Below are positions 51,000-59,403 of a stretch of DNA of 64,000 nt, in pieces. Numbering within the stretch: the first letter of the stretch is position 1; each line of letters starts with the position of its first letter. The stretch is from Rubrobacter taiwanensis (GTDB lineage Bacteria > Actinomycetota > Rubrobacteria > Rubrobacterales > Rubrobacteraceae). Under the pieces are notes generated by a model, which was given only the letters and a program-made list of their open reading frames with translations, did no database searches and was not told the DNA's origin. The stretch is from assembly GCF_004337705.1 (NCBI RefSeq), contig NZ_SKBU01000015.1:174676-238675 (forward strand). The letters are read 5' to 3'. Both the position numbers and the translations under genes were made by a program.

Positions 51000-52655
51000 T
51001 CACTCCCCGAGCTCGTACGGCGCAAGGAGCCAGACTCGCGGCTCCCTCAGCACCTCCCCCGCAGCCTCCAGCAGCCCCTCTACCGGTCCGGGCTCAGGGT
51101 GCCCCTTCTTCTGCGGCGGGACGTGCAACAGGTTGCGCTCCGCAGCCTCCGGGGGAATCCCCGCCAGCTCCGCGACCCGGCGCACGGCCGCCCGGAAGCC
51201 GCCGGTCTCGTCTACCAGCCCCCTCTCCCGCGCCTCCTCTCCGGTCCAGACCCGCCCCCCGGCGAGCGGCTCCAGCTCCCCCTCCTCTATCTCCCGCCCC
51301 CGCCGCACCCGGTCCTTGAACTCCGAGTAGATGGCATACATGCTCCCCTCCAGCGCCGCCAGCTCGTCCGGACCCGGCCTGCGGGCGGGGTCCATGATCC
51401 CGGAGCGCGCACCCCGCTCCAGCGCCACCGGGTTCACCCCGAGCCTCCCGTAGAGCCCAACCGCGGTGGGACGGAAGATGAGCACCCCGATGGACCCGGT
51501 CACCGTGCTCCGCCGCGCCACGATGCCGCTGGCCCCCGCTGAGACGTAGTAACCGCCCGAGGCCGCCGTCTCTCCCATCAGCACCACCACGGGCTTCCTG
51601 CGCCGGATGCGCTCCACCTCCCGCCAGATGAGATCCGAGGCCAGAGCGTCCCCGCCCCGCGAATCCACATGCAGGAGCACGCCCCGCACGCTCCCGCTCT
51701 GCTCCGCCCGCCGCAGCGCCCCGATAACCGACTCGCTCCCGGCCTGCTCATCTCCGAGCAGCGGCAACGGGAACGGCAACCGCCGGCTCCTCCCCCGGAC
51801 GATCACACCGGTCACCCCGACGACCGCCACCCGGCCCCGGATCAACGGCAGGTAGGGCAGACGCAGCGCCTTCCCGGCCCGCTCCCACTCCCCGATCGAC
51901 ACCCCCCCGCCCAGCCTCCGCGGCAACTCGTCCTCGTAGGCCAGACCGTCCAGCAACCCCTCCCGAAGCGCCCGGCGCGCCGGGTAGGGCGCGCCGTCTA
52001 TCTTCTGACGCACCTCCTCGGGACTCATGCCGCGCCCCTCGACCACGGCCTCCTCCAGCTCCGCGTAGCGCCGGTCCAGCAGGCGTTCGGCCTGCTCCCG
52101 AGCCTCGGGCGAGAAATCCGTCCGCGTGAATACCTCCCCGGCAGACTTGTACGGCGAGACCGCAAGCACCTCGCCCTCCACCCCGAACCGCGCCAGAGCA
52201 TCCTTCAGGAAGTTCACCCGGGTCCGCACCCCGGTCACGCTCACGGTGGCCGCCGGCGGAGCCAGAATCTCATCCGCCGCACACGCCAGATAGTAGTCCC
52301 TGGTGCCGGCATCCACTAGATAGGCGATCACCCGCCCACCCCGCTCCCGGAACCGGACTATCTCCCCCCGCAGCTCCTCCAGCGCCGCCCAACCCGCCTG
52401 CAGACCCCGCACCCGGAGTACCACCCCGCGAACCCTCCCGTCGGCCGCGATCCTCTCCAGCCGCTCCCGCAGCTCCTCCAGCGTCACCCCCGCACGCGGC
52501 CGCGCCACCAGCCGCCGGAAGAACGGCTCCCGCAGACGGAACTCCGGAAGCCGCCCGGAGACCTCCAGCAATACGTACTCCGGCGGCCTCCTCAGCAGCC
52601 GCCGGGAGAGGTTGCGCACCACCAACAGGACGTTTTTGAGAATCGCTATCAACAA
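51000..52655 (-). CDS. sppA: Signal peptide peptidase SppA (S49), double-domain
   Basis: A 551-residue serine protease with a tandem ClpP-like layout as in E. coli SppA: an N-terminal half with the general-base Lys K170 (PYKSAGEVFTRTD) and a C-terminal half with the nucleophile S366 (TAASGGYYVSAG). It degrades signal peptides left in the membrane. The N-terminal helix is short (ILKNVLLVVRNL). Starts at TTG 52655 with only a weak ribosome site. Divergent from a Fur-type gene. Confidence 0.88.
   Translation of the reverse strand: MLIAILKNVLLVVRNLSRRLLRRPPEYVLLEVSGRLPEFRLREPFFRRLVARPRAGVTLEELRERLERIAADGRVRGVVLRVRGLQAGWAALEELRGEIVRFRERGGRVIAYLVDAGTRDYYLACAADEILAPPAATVSVTGVRTRVNFLKDALARFGVEGEVLAVSPYKSAGEVFTRTDFSPEAREQAERLLDRRYAELEEAVVEGRGMSPEEVRQKIDGAPYPARRALREGLLDGLAYEDELPRRLGGGVSIGEWERAGKALRLPYLPLIRGRVAVVGVTGVIVRGRSRRLPFPLPLLGDEQAGSESVIGALRRAEQSGSVRGVLLHVDSRGGDALASDLIWREVERIRRRKPVVVLMGETAASGGYYVSAGASGIVARRSTVTGSIGVLIFRPTAVGLYGRLGVNPVALERGARSGIMDPARRPGPDELAALEGSMYAIYSEFKDRVRRGREIEEGELEPLAGGRVWTGEEARERGLVDETGGFRAAVRRVAELAGIPPEAAERNLLHVPPQKKGHPEPGPVEGLLEAAGEVLREPRVWLLAPYELGE
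52640..52653. promoter_or_regulatory. First AATCG-type repeat at the sppA start
   Basis: GAATCGCTATCAAC (52640-52653) overlaps the sppA start codons and is followed by the inverted CGATTC (52658-52663). A related block GAATCGTTATTAG (52734-52746) precedes the Fur-type gene. Candidate operator half-sites. Confidence 0.3.
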
Positions 52656-52717
52656 TTCGATTCCGGTTCCTCTTTTGCGCCGTTCTACATACTATCAACC
52701 GCCCTTTCCCGGTATGA

Positions 52718-52723
52718 TAGAAT
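52718..52723 (+). promoter_or_regulatory. -10 hexamer of the second Fur gene
   Basis: TAGAAT, 34 bases before GTG 52757, overlapping TATGAT (52713-52718). The related block GAATCGTTATTAG lies just downstream. Confidence 0.35.
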
Positions 52724-52756
52724 GCCAAAACAGGAATCGTTATTAGTTGAACGGCG

Positions 52757-53179
52757 GTGAGCAGGGTAGAGCAGGACATCAGGGACAAGTTCAGGCGCTC
52801 GGGCTACACGCTGACCTCGCAGCGCCGGGCGGTTCTGGACGCGCTCAGGGACTCTGACGGCCATCCGTCGGCTGAGGAGATCTACCTGGCCGTCAAGAAG
52901 AAGAACCCGCGGGTGGCGCTGGGGACCGTCTATCAGGCGCTCTCGGTGCTGGAGGAGATCGGTGTCATAGACACCAAGCACTGGTCCGATTCGCCCACCC
53001 GCTACGATCTGAACACCGAGCCTCACTGCGACATCCGGTGCGTGCGCTGTGGCCGGGTAGATGAGATACCGGACGTGGACCTTGGCGATCTGCACTCCCG
53101 CCTGCAGCCGAACACACCGTACGAGATCACGGAGGCCGCGCTCGTCGTGGAGGGCATCTGCCCCGCCTGCCGGACCTGA
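52757..53179 (+). CDS. Fur family regulator (PerR/Zur-like)
   Basis: A 140-residue Fur protein: winged HTH (YTLTSQRRAVLDALRDSDG, HPSAEEIYLAVKKKNPRVAL, GTVYQALSVLEEIGV), then a metal-binding region with EPHCDIRCVRCGRVDEIPD and GICPACRT. The two CxxC pairs give the structural zinc site. The extra Cys in HCDIRC is unusual. It may regulate peroxide response or zinc uptake. GTG start. It is probably autoregulated from the shared gap with sppA. Confidence 0.92.
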   Translation: MSRVEQDIRDKFRRSGYTLTSQRRAVLDALRDSDGHPSAEEIYLAVKKKNPRVALGTVYQALSVLEEIGVIDTKHWSDSPTRYDLNTEPHCDIRCVRCGRVDEIPDVDLGDLHSRLQPNTPYEITEAALVVEGICPACRT

Positions 53180-53234
53180 TCCCTCTCCTCCGGGCCTTTA
53201 CCGGGGAGACCGGAGGGTTTACCCTGATCCCGAT

Positions 53235-54884
53235 ATGATCGTCGGAGCGGGGGATGAGTCGGGCGTGCCGCACGAGGGCCCTGGAGGGGAGCGGGAGGCA
53301 CGTTGCCCGATAACGGGTCGGCTGCGGCTCACCGGGGAGAAGTGGCCAAGATTCATGGACCCGGACTCGGGCCGGGTCCATGACGTCTCTCCTCAGGGGG
53401 CCGATGAGGCCCGGCGGCGGGGCTGGAAGCAGGTCGTCTCCGAGAGCGATCCCGCTCATCTGCGGGAGTACATCTCCGAGCTGGAGGGTCAGCTCGAGGC
53501 TGCCGGAACGCTAGTGGACTCGCTGGAGGGTGAGGTCGCCAGCCTGCGGCAGGACCTGGAGCGGGCCCGTGTCGCCCTGCAGGCCGCGCGGCAAGAGGTG
53601 AGCGCACGCGAGCGGGCCATCGAGAGCCGCGACGCCGCTCTGGAGGAGTTGAGGAGCCGCGCCGGAGAGCTGGAGTCAGAGCTGAGCGAGCTCAGGGCCG
53701 CGAGGGCGGCCGAGCGCGCCCGAATGCAGGAGGGGCACCGCAGGGAGCTGGAGGAGCTGCGGGAGGAGCTGGAGGAGCGCCGCCGGGATGCGGTGGAGGT
53801 CGTCCGGGCCGAGGGCCAGCGGAGGCTCGAAGAGCTGCGGGAGCTGCACCGGCAGGAGCTCGAAGCCTTGCGGCGGGAGTACGAGGCCCGCCGGCGGGAG
53901 ACCGCAGAGGCCCACGAGCGGCTCATGCGGGAGACGCGGCTGGAGGCTTCCCGGAGGCTTGGGGCCCTGCAGGCCCAGCGGGAGGCGGACAACCGCTCCC
54001 TGCGCGAGGAGCACGCGCGCGAGCTGGAAAGCCGTCTCCGGGACCAGGAGGCCCGGCACCGCAGGGAGCTCGAAGAGCTGCGGGAGAGGCTGCGGGGCCT
54101 GCGGGTCAAGCTGGAGACCGAGGCCGGGGTCTTCCAGCGGCGGCTGGTCGAGCTGCAGGAATCCCGCCTTCGCGAGCAGGCTGCGATGGAGGAGGAGCTG
54201 CAGCGCGCGCAGCGGGAGCGGGCGGAGGAGCGGGAGGAGCTGGAGCGCCGGATCTCAGAGCTCCAGGAGTCGCTGGAGAGCCTCGAGGCCCGGCGGCGAG
54301 AGCTGGAGCAGGATCTGGAAGAGGAGCGCCGCCGCGCCGGGCGAATCCGGCAGGAGGAGCGGGAGACCCTCACCCGCGAGCATGAGCGGCAGCGGGAGCA
54401 CCTGGAGGAGCGCATCCGGGAGCTGGACGCCGGGCGAACGCTCGCCGAGGAGCGTTCGGAGGCGTTGCGGCGCGAGCTGGAGGGTGCGCGGCTGGAGAAC
54501 GACCGGCTCTCCGCCGAGCTGGAGGAGGTCTGGGAGCGGCTCGACCGGCTGGCGGAGCCCGAGCTCCGGCTGCGGGCCGGGTTGCGCCTCTTCAATCAGA
54601 GCGAGCACGCCCGGGTTGTGGCATCCATCTCCAAGGCTCTGGGACTGCCGCGGGTGCACGTGGGCCTCGACGGCAGCGACCCGGCGAAGGCCGAGCTCAC
54701 CTTCGTGTGGTCCGAGATAAGCTGGCGCCGCTACACCGCCGACCCGACCGAGGGCATCGAGGAGCCGCGCGTCTACCTCACCGGGACCGGAGACGACCCG
54801 GCTGTGCTCTCAAACCGCGAGCTGGAGCCCAACGCCCGCATGGATGCCCGCGGCTGCGTCTCTCTGGGCGTACAGGCTCGCTAG
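53235..54884 (+). CDS. Long coiled-coil protein with C-terminal globular domain
   Basis: 549 residues from ATG 53235 (GTG 53265 is an alternative). A short N-terminal part (CPITGRLRLTGEKWPRFMDP) is followed by about 380 residues of near-continuous heptad repeat rich in Glu, Arg and Leu, interrupted by Pro only at the ends. The last 110 residues form a separate domain (LRAGLRLFNQSEHARVVASI, GLPRVHVGLDGSDPAKAELT, FVWSEISWRRYTADP). I know no family. It may be structural or DNA-associated. Confidence 0.75.
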   Translation: MIVGAGDESGVPHEGPGGEREARCPITGRLRLTGEKWPRFMDPDSGRVHDVSPQGADEARRRGWKQVVSESDPAHLREYISELEGQLEAAGTLVDSLEGEVASLRQDLERARVALQAARQEVSARERAIESRDAALEELRSRAGELESELSELRAARAAERARMQEGHRRELEELREELEERRRDAVEVVRAEGQRRLEELRELHRQELEALRREYEARRRETAEAHERLMRETRLEASRRLGALQAQREADNRSLREEHARELESRLRDQEARHRRELEELRERLRGLRVKLETEAGVFQRRLVELQESRLREQAAMEEELQRAQRERAEEREELERRISELQESLESLEARRRELEQDLEEERRRAGRIRQEERETLTREHERQREHLEERIRELDAGRTLAEERSEALRRELEGARLENDRLSAELEEVWERLDRLAEPELRLRAGLRLFNQSEHARVVASISKALGLPRVHVGLDGSDPAKAELTFVWSEISWRRYTADPTEGIEEPRVYLTGTGDDPAVLSNRELEPNARMDARGCVSLGVQAR

Positions 54885-55327
54885 TGTCCCCGGCGAGCGA
54901 ACTGCCGGTTGTAGTGGTAGAGCTCCTCGCCCCGGCGCGCCCCGTAGAACGAAGCCCCGAACGAGACGAGCACCAGCAGCGCGGTGAAGGCCGCGATCCC
55001 GGCCGAGCGGAAGCCGGCGAGGGGGTCCTCGGCCGGAGAAGAGAAGGCCACCACCCCCAGGTTCACGACCAGCGAGACGCCGAACGAGGCTACGCTCACC
55101 AGCGTGCCGTGCAGCACGCGCCGGTGGGGGGCCCGGTAGCTGGCAAGCATGCCGCCGAAATAGAAGGCCACCCCGAAGATGAACAGCCCGGCCGGGAAGG
55201 AGAGCTGGCGGGCCGTGGCGGTCTCGAAGAAAGTCGCGAAGACCGGGCCGAAGATCCCGGAGATCAGGAGCACCCCGATAATCGCGGAGAGCAGCATACC
55301 CAGCAGTATGGCTCCGATGCTCTTCAT
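54881..55327 (-). CDS. Four-helix membrane protein
   Basis: A 148-residue protein with hydrophobic segments near 6-30, 46-62, 75-95 and 108-130 and a basic C-terminus. ATG 55327. It overlaps the end of the coiled-coil gene by 4 bases. Resembles TIGR04086/DUF-type small membrane proteins but is not assignable. Confidence 0.6.
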   Translation of the reverse strand: MKSIGAILLGMLLSAIIGVLLISGIFGPVFATFFETATARQLSFPAGLFIFGVAFYFGGMLASYRAPHRRVLHGTLVSVASFGVSLVVNLGVVAFSSPAEDPLAGFRSAGIAAFTALLVLVSFGASFYGARRGEELYHYNRQFARRGH

Positions 55328-55352
55328 CCCGTGCCTGAGTGTAACACGCCGG

Positions 55353-55871
55353 TCACCCGGCCAGGGCGGCGACCAGCTCGCGGCAAAAGTCCGGGATATC
55401 CGCCACCACCCGGCCCCAGACCAGGTTTCCCTCGCGGAAGGCGGGCTTGTCCACCCACTCGGCTCCGGCGTTTATCAGATCGTCCTTGATCCCGAGCGAG
55501 CCCGTGGCCCGGACGCCGTCCACGATGCCGGCCGAGATGCCCACCAGTCCGCCGTGGCAGATGATCCCGACGACCTTCCCCCGCTCGTGGACGGCCCTTA
55601 CGAGGCCCGTGATCTCCGGGTAGCGCCGCAACCTGTCCGGTGCCCAGCCGCCCGGGATCACGATCCCGTCCAGTTCCTCGGCGTTCACCCCGCCGGGGGT
55701 GGTATCGGCCCGCGCGGTTAGCGCGTTCTTGCCGGAGACGGGCTCGGTCGTGGGGCCGACGCTGACAACCTCGGCGCCTTCCTCCTGCAGACGCATCAGG
55801 GTGACCCAGTACTCCAGATCCTCGAAGCCCTCGGCGACCAGAACGGCCACCTTCTTGCCGGAGAGTCTCAT
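55353..55871 (-). CDS. DJ-1/PfpI family protein
   Basis: A 172-residue member of the DJ-1/PfpI superfamily with the nucleophile elbow GIICHGGLVG (Cys105, His106), EGFEDLEYW (Glu18) and DGIVIPGGWAPDRLR. It may be a deglycase, glyoxalase or protease; the PfpI-type spacing suggests an intracellular stress protein. It is followed, 25 bases downstream, by the membrane protein gene. Confidence 0.9.
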   Translation of the reverse strand: MRLSGKKVAVLVAEGFEDLEYWVTLMRLQEEGAEVVSVGPTTEPVSGKNALTARADTTPGGVNAEELDGIVIPGGWAPDRLRRYPEITGLVRAVHERGKVVGIICHGGLVGISAGIVDGVRATGSLGIKDDLINAGAEWVDKPAFREGNLVWGRVVADIPDFCRELVAALAG

Positions 55872-55893
55872 GGCTGCATCTTCTCCTTCCTCT

Positions 55894-56718
55894 CTAGGAT
55901 TCCGCCGAGCGGTCGCCGGGAGAGAAGCGCGGGATGGGGTTTGGCGCCCGGATCGGCCCCCGGTTCTCCCGCCGCTCTTCGCCCTCCTCCGGCGGCGGGC
56001 CCTCCTCGGCCGCGTCCAGCAGCGCGTCCAGCGCGCGGCGAATCTCGGTGCTCGCCCTGTGGTAGGCGAACCTGAACCCTACAGCCGGGGCCGCCAGCGC
56101 CGGCAGCACGCCCAGGAAGAAGAGCGCATCGGCAAAGCCCGCGATGGCGAAGAGCGAGGCGAAGGTAGCTCCCAGGATGCCCCCGGCCTGCAGGTTCTCC
56201 GAGCGGAGGTTGGAGACGTCGGCGGTCAGGCCGGCCCGGCAGCGTCCGTCCTCGACCTCCTCGATCCTGAGCTCCACCGAGTGCGCCTTCAGGAGCGGGC
56301 GGTGGCCGGAGAAGTCCAGCGCCCGGCGCACCATCCCGAGCAGATCCCCCGCGTCCCAGAAGGACCCGGCCGCGGTCTTGCGCCGCAGCTTGAGTCCCTG
56401 CTCCTGGCGCAGGAGCGCCTCCAGATGCTCCCGCACGGCGTCGGCGGGGCGCTCTATCTCGCGCACCGCCCGGAAGCGGGAGGGGCCGTACAGCCGCCCG
56501 GCCAGGCTCTCCGGCTCCTCGGCGCGGTCCGAGCGGAGCTCGGCCAGAGCCCGCCGGACGTCGCTCTCCCTGATCCCCGCAGCTGCGGCCACCTGCACCA
56601 GCACATCCGCCGAGACGGTGTACTCCTGGTCCTTGCGGCGGGCGCTCAGCTCGGCGGCCCGGCGCAGTACCAGATCCACCTCGGCCGAAGTCAGTCGCTC
56701 TCTGGACCTCTGCTCCAT
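55894..56718 (-). CDS. Hypothetical membrane-associated protein
   Basis: 274 residues: an N-terminal helical domain (LTSAEVDLVLRRAAELSARR), an alpha/beta centre, two hydrophobic segments (GGILGATFASLFAIAGFADA and LGVLPALAAPAVGFRFAY) and a Pro-rich acidic tail. I recognise no family. ATG 56718; a -10 TAAAAT lies near 56733. Two ttaacgct repeats lie 11 bases apart at 56747-56765. Confidence 0.6.
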   Translation of the reverse strand: MEQRSRERLTSAEVDLVLRRAAELSARRKDQEYTVSADVLVQVAAAAGIRESDVRRALAELRSDRAEEPESLAGRLYGPSRFRAVREIERPADAVREHLEALLRQEQGLKLRRKTAAGSFWDAGDLLGMVRRALDFSGHRPLLKAHSVELRIEEVEDGRCRAGLTADVSNLRSENLQAGGILGATFASLFAIAGFADALFFLGVLPALAAPAVGFRFAYHRASTEIRRALDALLDAAEEGPPPEEGEERRENRGPIRAPNPIPRFSPGDRSAES

Positions 56719-56757
56719 AGAAATCTGCAGAATTTTACTACTTTTCTTAACGCTCTT

Positions 56758-57291
56758 TTAACGCTGCCCGCCCGCCGCGGCGGAGAGGATACGCGGCGCG
56801 TCCTTCAGATACGACCAGCCGGAGATGAGCGTGAGCACGGTGGCCACCGCCATGGCCCACAGCCCGACCGTCTCCAGCTCCAGAAGCAGCAGCAGGATGG
56901 CGAGGCTCTGAGAGACCATCTTCGCCTTACCCCAGCGGTTGGCCGCGATCACGAGCCCGCTCTCCAGAGCCACCATCCTAAGGCCCGTCACGGCGAACTC
57001 GCGCACGACCATGATCGCCGCCATCCAGGACGGCATCAGCCCCATCCCGACCAGCGCGAAGAAGAGGCTTACTATGATGGCCTTATCCGCGATGGAGTCC
57101 ATCAGCTTGCCGAAGTTCGTGACCTTCCCGCTGCGGCGGGCGAGCACGCCGTCCAGGTAATCCGTCAGGATCGCGCCCACGTACAGCGTGACCGCCACCG
57201 TCCGGTTGTAGGGGAACTGTATGTACAGAGCCGCCATGACCGGCACCACGGCTACGAGGCGGGCTATGGTGAGCTGGTTCGCGAACGTCAT
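56758..57291 (-). CDS. pgsA: CDP-diacylglycerol--glycerol-3-phosphate phosphatidyltransferase
   Basis: A 177-residue CDP-alcohol phosphatidyltransferase with the motif DYLDGVLARRSGKVTNFGK, ending LMDSIADK, which holds the DG, AR, G and D metal-binding residues. It makes phosphatidylglycerol phosphate, the first step of acidic phospholipid synthesis. The ATG overlaps the plsY stop by 4 bases, joining the two lipid genes. Confidence 0.92.
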   Translation of the reverse strand: MTFANQLTIARLVAVVPVMAALYIQFPYNRTVAVTLYVGAILTDYLDGVLARRSGKVTNFGKLMDSIADKAIIVSLFFALVGMGLMPSWMAAIMVVREFAVTGLRMVALESGLVIAANRWGKAKMVSQSLAILLLLLELETVGLWAMAVATVLTLISGWSYLKDAPRILSAAAGGQR

Positions 57292-57893
57292 CTCAATCTC
57301 CTTCTCGGCGAGGCCCGGAACCGGACCTCCCGCCCGTTTATCAGCCGCCGGATGTTCTCCCGGTGCTCAAAGAACACCAGCAGGGCCCAGAACACGGCCC
57401 CCGCCAGCACGGTGCCTTCGTCCTCGTTCCCGGCATCGACCGCCGCCAGAGCGAGCGGCGTGACCGCCGCCGCCACCAGCGCCGCCAGCGAGGCGTAGCG
57501 CCAGGCGGAGAGCGCGGCGGTCCACACCATGGCAAGAATTATAACGACCAGCGGGTGAACTATCAGGAGCACCCCCACGACCGGGGAGACCCCCTTCCCT
57601 CCGCCCCCGCGCATGAAGATCGAGACCGCGTGACCGAAGACGGCCGCCGATCCGGCCCACACCGCTCCGGACATCCCCAGAGCGAGGTAGCCGGCGAGCG
57701 CCGGGACGCCTCCCTTGGCCACCTCCAGCAGGGCCGCCAGCGCGCCGGTCAGCCGGCCGGCGCGTTCGTAGAGCTCCAGCGGGGCCGGATTGCCCGGCGG
57801 AGGCCGGCGCAGGAGCCTGCGGGCCACCAGACCCCCGGTCGGAACGGAGCCGAGCAGGTACCCCGCCACTATCAGAGGGACCAGCAGCTCCAA
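57288..57893 (-). CDS. plsY: Glycerol-3-phosphate acyltransferase PlsY
   Basis: A 201-residue membrane acyltransferase that uses acyl-phosphate. Motifs GYLLGSVPTGGLVARRL (near 11), GHAVSIFMRGGGGKGVSP (near 107) and the final FEHRENIRRLINGRE match the three conserved PlsY regions. It catalyses the first acylation in phosphatidate synthesis. Starts at ATG 57893 and overlaps pgsA. Confidence 0.94.
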   Translation of the reverse strand: MELLVPLIVAGYLLGSVPTGGLVARRLLRRPPPGNPAPLELYERAGRLTGALAALLEVAKGGVPALAGYLALGMSGAVWAGSAAVFGHAVSIFMRGGGGKGVSPVVGVLLIVHPLVVIILAMVWTAALSAWRYASLAALVAAAVTPLALAAVDAGNEDEGTVLAGAVFWALLVFFEHRENIRRLINGREVRFRASPRRRLR

Positions 57894-57902
57894 CGCCCGC
57901 CG

Positions 57903-59276
57903 CTACCCGAGGCCCCGGATCTGGGTCGTCGCCGGGCGGTAGAAGGCGTGCAGCACCCAGTCCAGCACGACCCGCAGCCGGTTCTGCGGGCTCTTGAGCT
58001 TGGTCAGGTAGACGGCCCGCCAGAAGAGTGCGGCGAGCAGACCGCTGAACTTCACCCCCATCACCTCGTTGACGGCGAAATTGGCCCCGAGCTCTACGAG
58101 CTGCCCCAACGGCCGGTACTCGAACTCCTCCAGCTCGCCGGCACCGTCTATGGCCGCCAGGATATTGCGGGCCAGCACGTGCCCCTCCTGAGTCGCAGCC
58201 TGGGCCGTGGGCGGGACGTACTTCCCATCCCTCCCCGGGATGGCGGCGCAGTCGCCCAACGCCCACACGTTCTCCCGGTCCTGCACCCTGAGGTAGCGGT
58301 CCACGATCACGCCGTCCAGTTTGGTGAGCGGCAGGTCCAGATCCCGCAGCTTGGCGTTGGGCCGCCCGCCGGCCGTCCAGATCACGTTCTCCGAGCGGAT
58401 CACATCCCCGTTGTTCAGGATCACGCGGTCTCCGGTAACCTCCTGGGCGGCCGTCTTGGTCAGCACCTCTATCCGGCGCTCGACCAGCTTAGCCCGCGCC
58501 ACCCGCCGCAGCGCCGGGTCCAGCTCTTGCAGGATCTCGTCTGCGGCTTCGATGAGGATGATCCTGACCCGGTGCGGATTGATGTTCGGGTAGTCCGGAG
58601 CGAGGGCGTGGTGCACGAGCGAGTGGAGCTGCGCGGCGGTCTCCACGCCCGTCGCACCACCCCCGATGATGACGAACGTCAGCCGGGAGTCCGGGACGTC
58701 GCCGCGCGCGAGGGTGGCCTCCTCGAAACGCTCGATCATCCGGTTGCGGATGCGCATGGCATCCGAGAGCCCCTTCATCGTCAGGCTGTGCTCCTCGACG
58801 CCCGGGATGCCGAAGAAATTGGGCTGCCCGCCGAGAGCCAGCACCAGATGGTCGTACGGGAACTCCTGTCCCCCGGCCCTCACGCACCGCCGGTCGAAGT
58901 CCACGCTCTCCACCTCCGCCCGGCGGAAGCTGGCCCCCGCCCGGATAAGCGACCGGCGCAGGGGCTGGGCGATGTTCTGCGCGTCTATGTCGTTGGCTAT
59001 AACCTCCGGCACCATGGGCCAGAAGGTCAGGAAGTTCTCCCGGGAGATCACCATGACACCCACATCCTCCCGGTCGCGGGTGAGCTCGCAGAGATCCCTG
59101 GCCACGGTGTAGCCGGCGAAGCCTCCCCCCGCTATCAGGACCTTGTTCGGGAAGTCCCGGTACGGGGGCTTCTCCCACGGAGCGTACCGGGGTTCGCTCC
59201 TGAATGCCCTGCGCAGCAGTCTGGCAGCCGCCACCGTGCCGCCCGCGGCCAGCCCTGCCTTTAACAGCTTGCCCAT
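57903..59276 (-). CDS. ndh: Type II NADH dehydrogenase
   Basis: A 457-residue flavoprotein with two dinucleotide-binding motifs (VLIAGGGFAGYTVARDL for FAD, VIIGGGATGVETAAQL for NADH) and VWALGDCAAIPGRDG near the C-terminus, ending in a basic helix that can attach to the membrane. It transfers electrons from NADH to quinone without pumping. ATG 59276 has GGAG 6 bases upstream; a longer frame from 59318 is unlikely. A preceding hydrophobic segment (GLAAGGTVAAARLLRRAF) is unusual and may anchor it. Confidence 0.9.
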   Translation of the reverse strand: MGKLLKAGLAAGGTVAAARLLRRAFRSEPRYAPWEKPPYRDFPNKVLIAGGGFAGYTVARDLCELTRDREDVGVMVISRENFLTFWPMVPEVIANDIDAQNIAQPLRRSLIRAGASFRRAEVESVDFDRRCVRAGGQEFPYDHLVLALGGQPNFFGIPGVEEHSLTMKGLSDAMRIRNRMIERFEEATLARGDVPDSRLTFVIIGGGATGVETAAQLHSLVHHALAPDYPNINPHRVRIILIEAADEILQELDPALRRVARAKLVERRIEVLTKTAAQEVTGDRVILNNGDVIRSENVIWTAGGRPNAKLRDLDLPLTKLDGVIVDRYLRVQDRENVWALGDCAAIPGRDGKYVPPTAQAATQEGHVLARNILAAIDGAGELEEFEYRPLGQLVELGANFAVNEVMGVKFSGLLAALFWRAVYLTKLKSPQNRLRVVLDWVLHAFYRPATTQIRGLG

Positions 59277-59403
59277 AGCCTCCTCCAGTGTCTCCGGAAT
59301 AACCGTAGTAAGGAACAAATACCCCGGCGCGTCAACCCCGACACGTCGGCCGGCTCTTTAATCGGCTATGATCTTCTCCGTGCCGAGGACGGAGGGCAGA
59401 GGG

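Noticed and set aside
52650-52672. tRNA T-loop-like ATTCGATTCC
   Set aside because: No acceptor, anticodon or D-arm can be formed around it.
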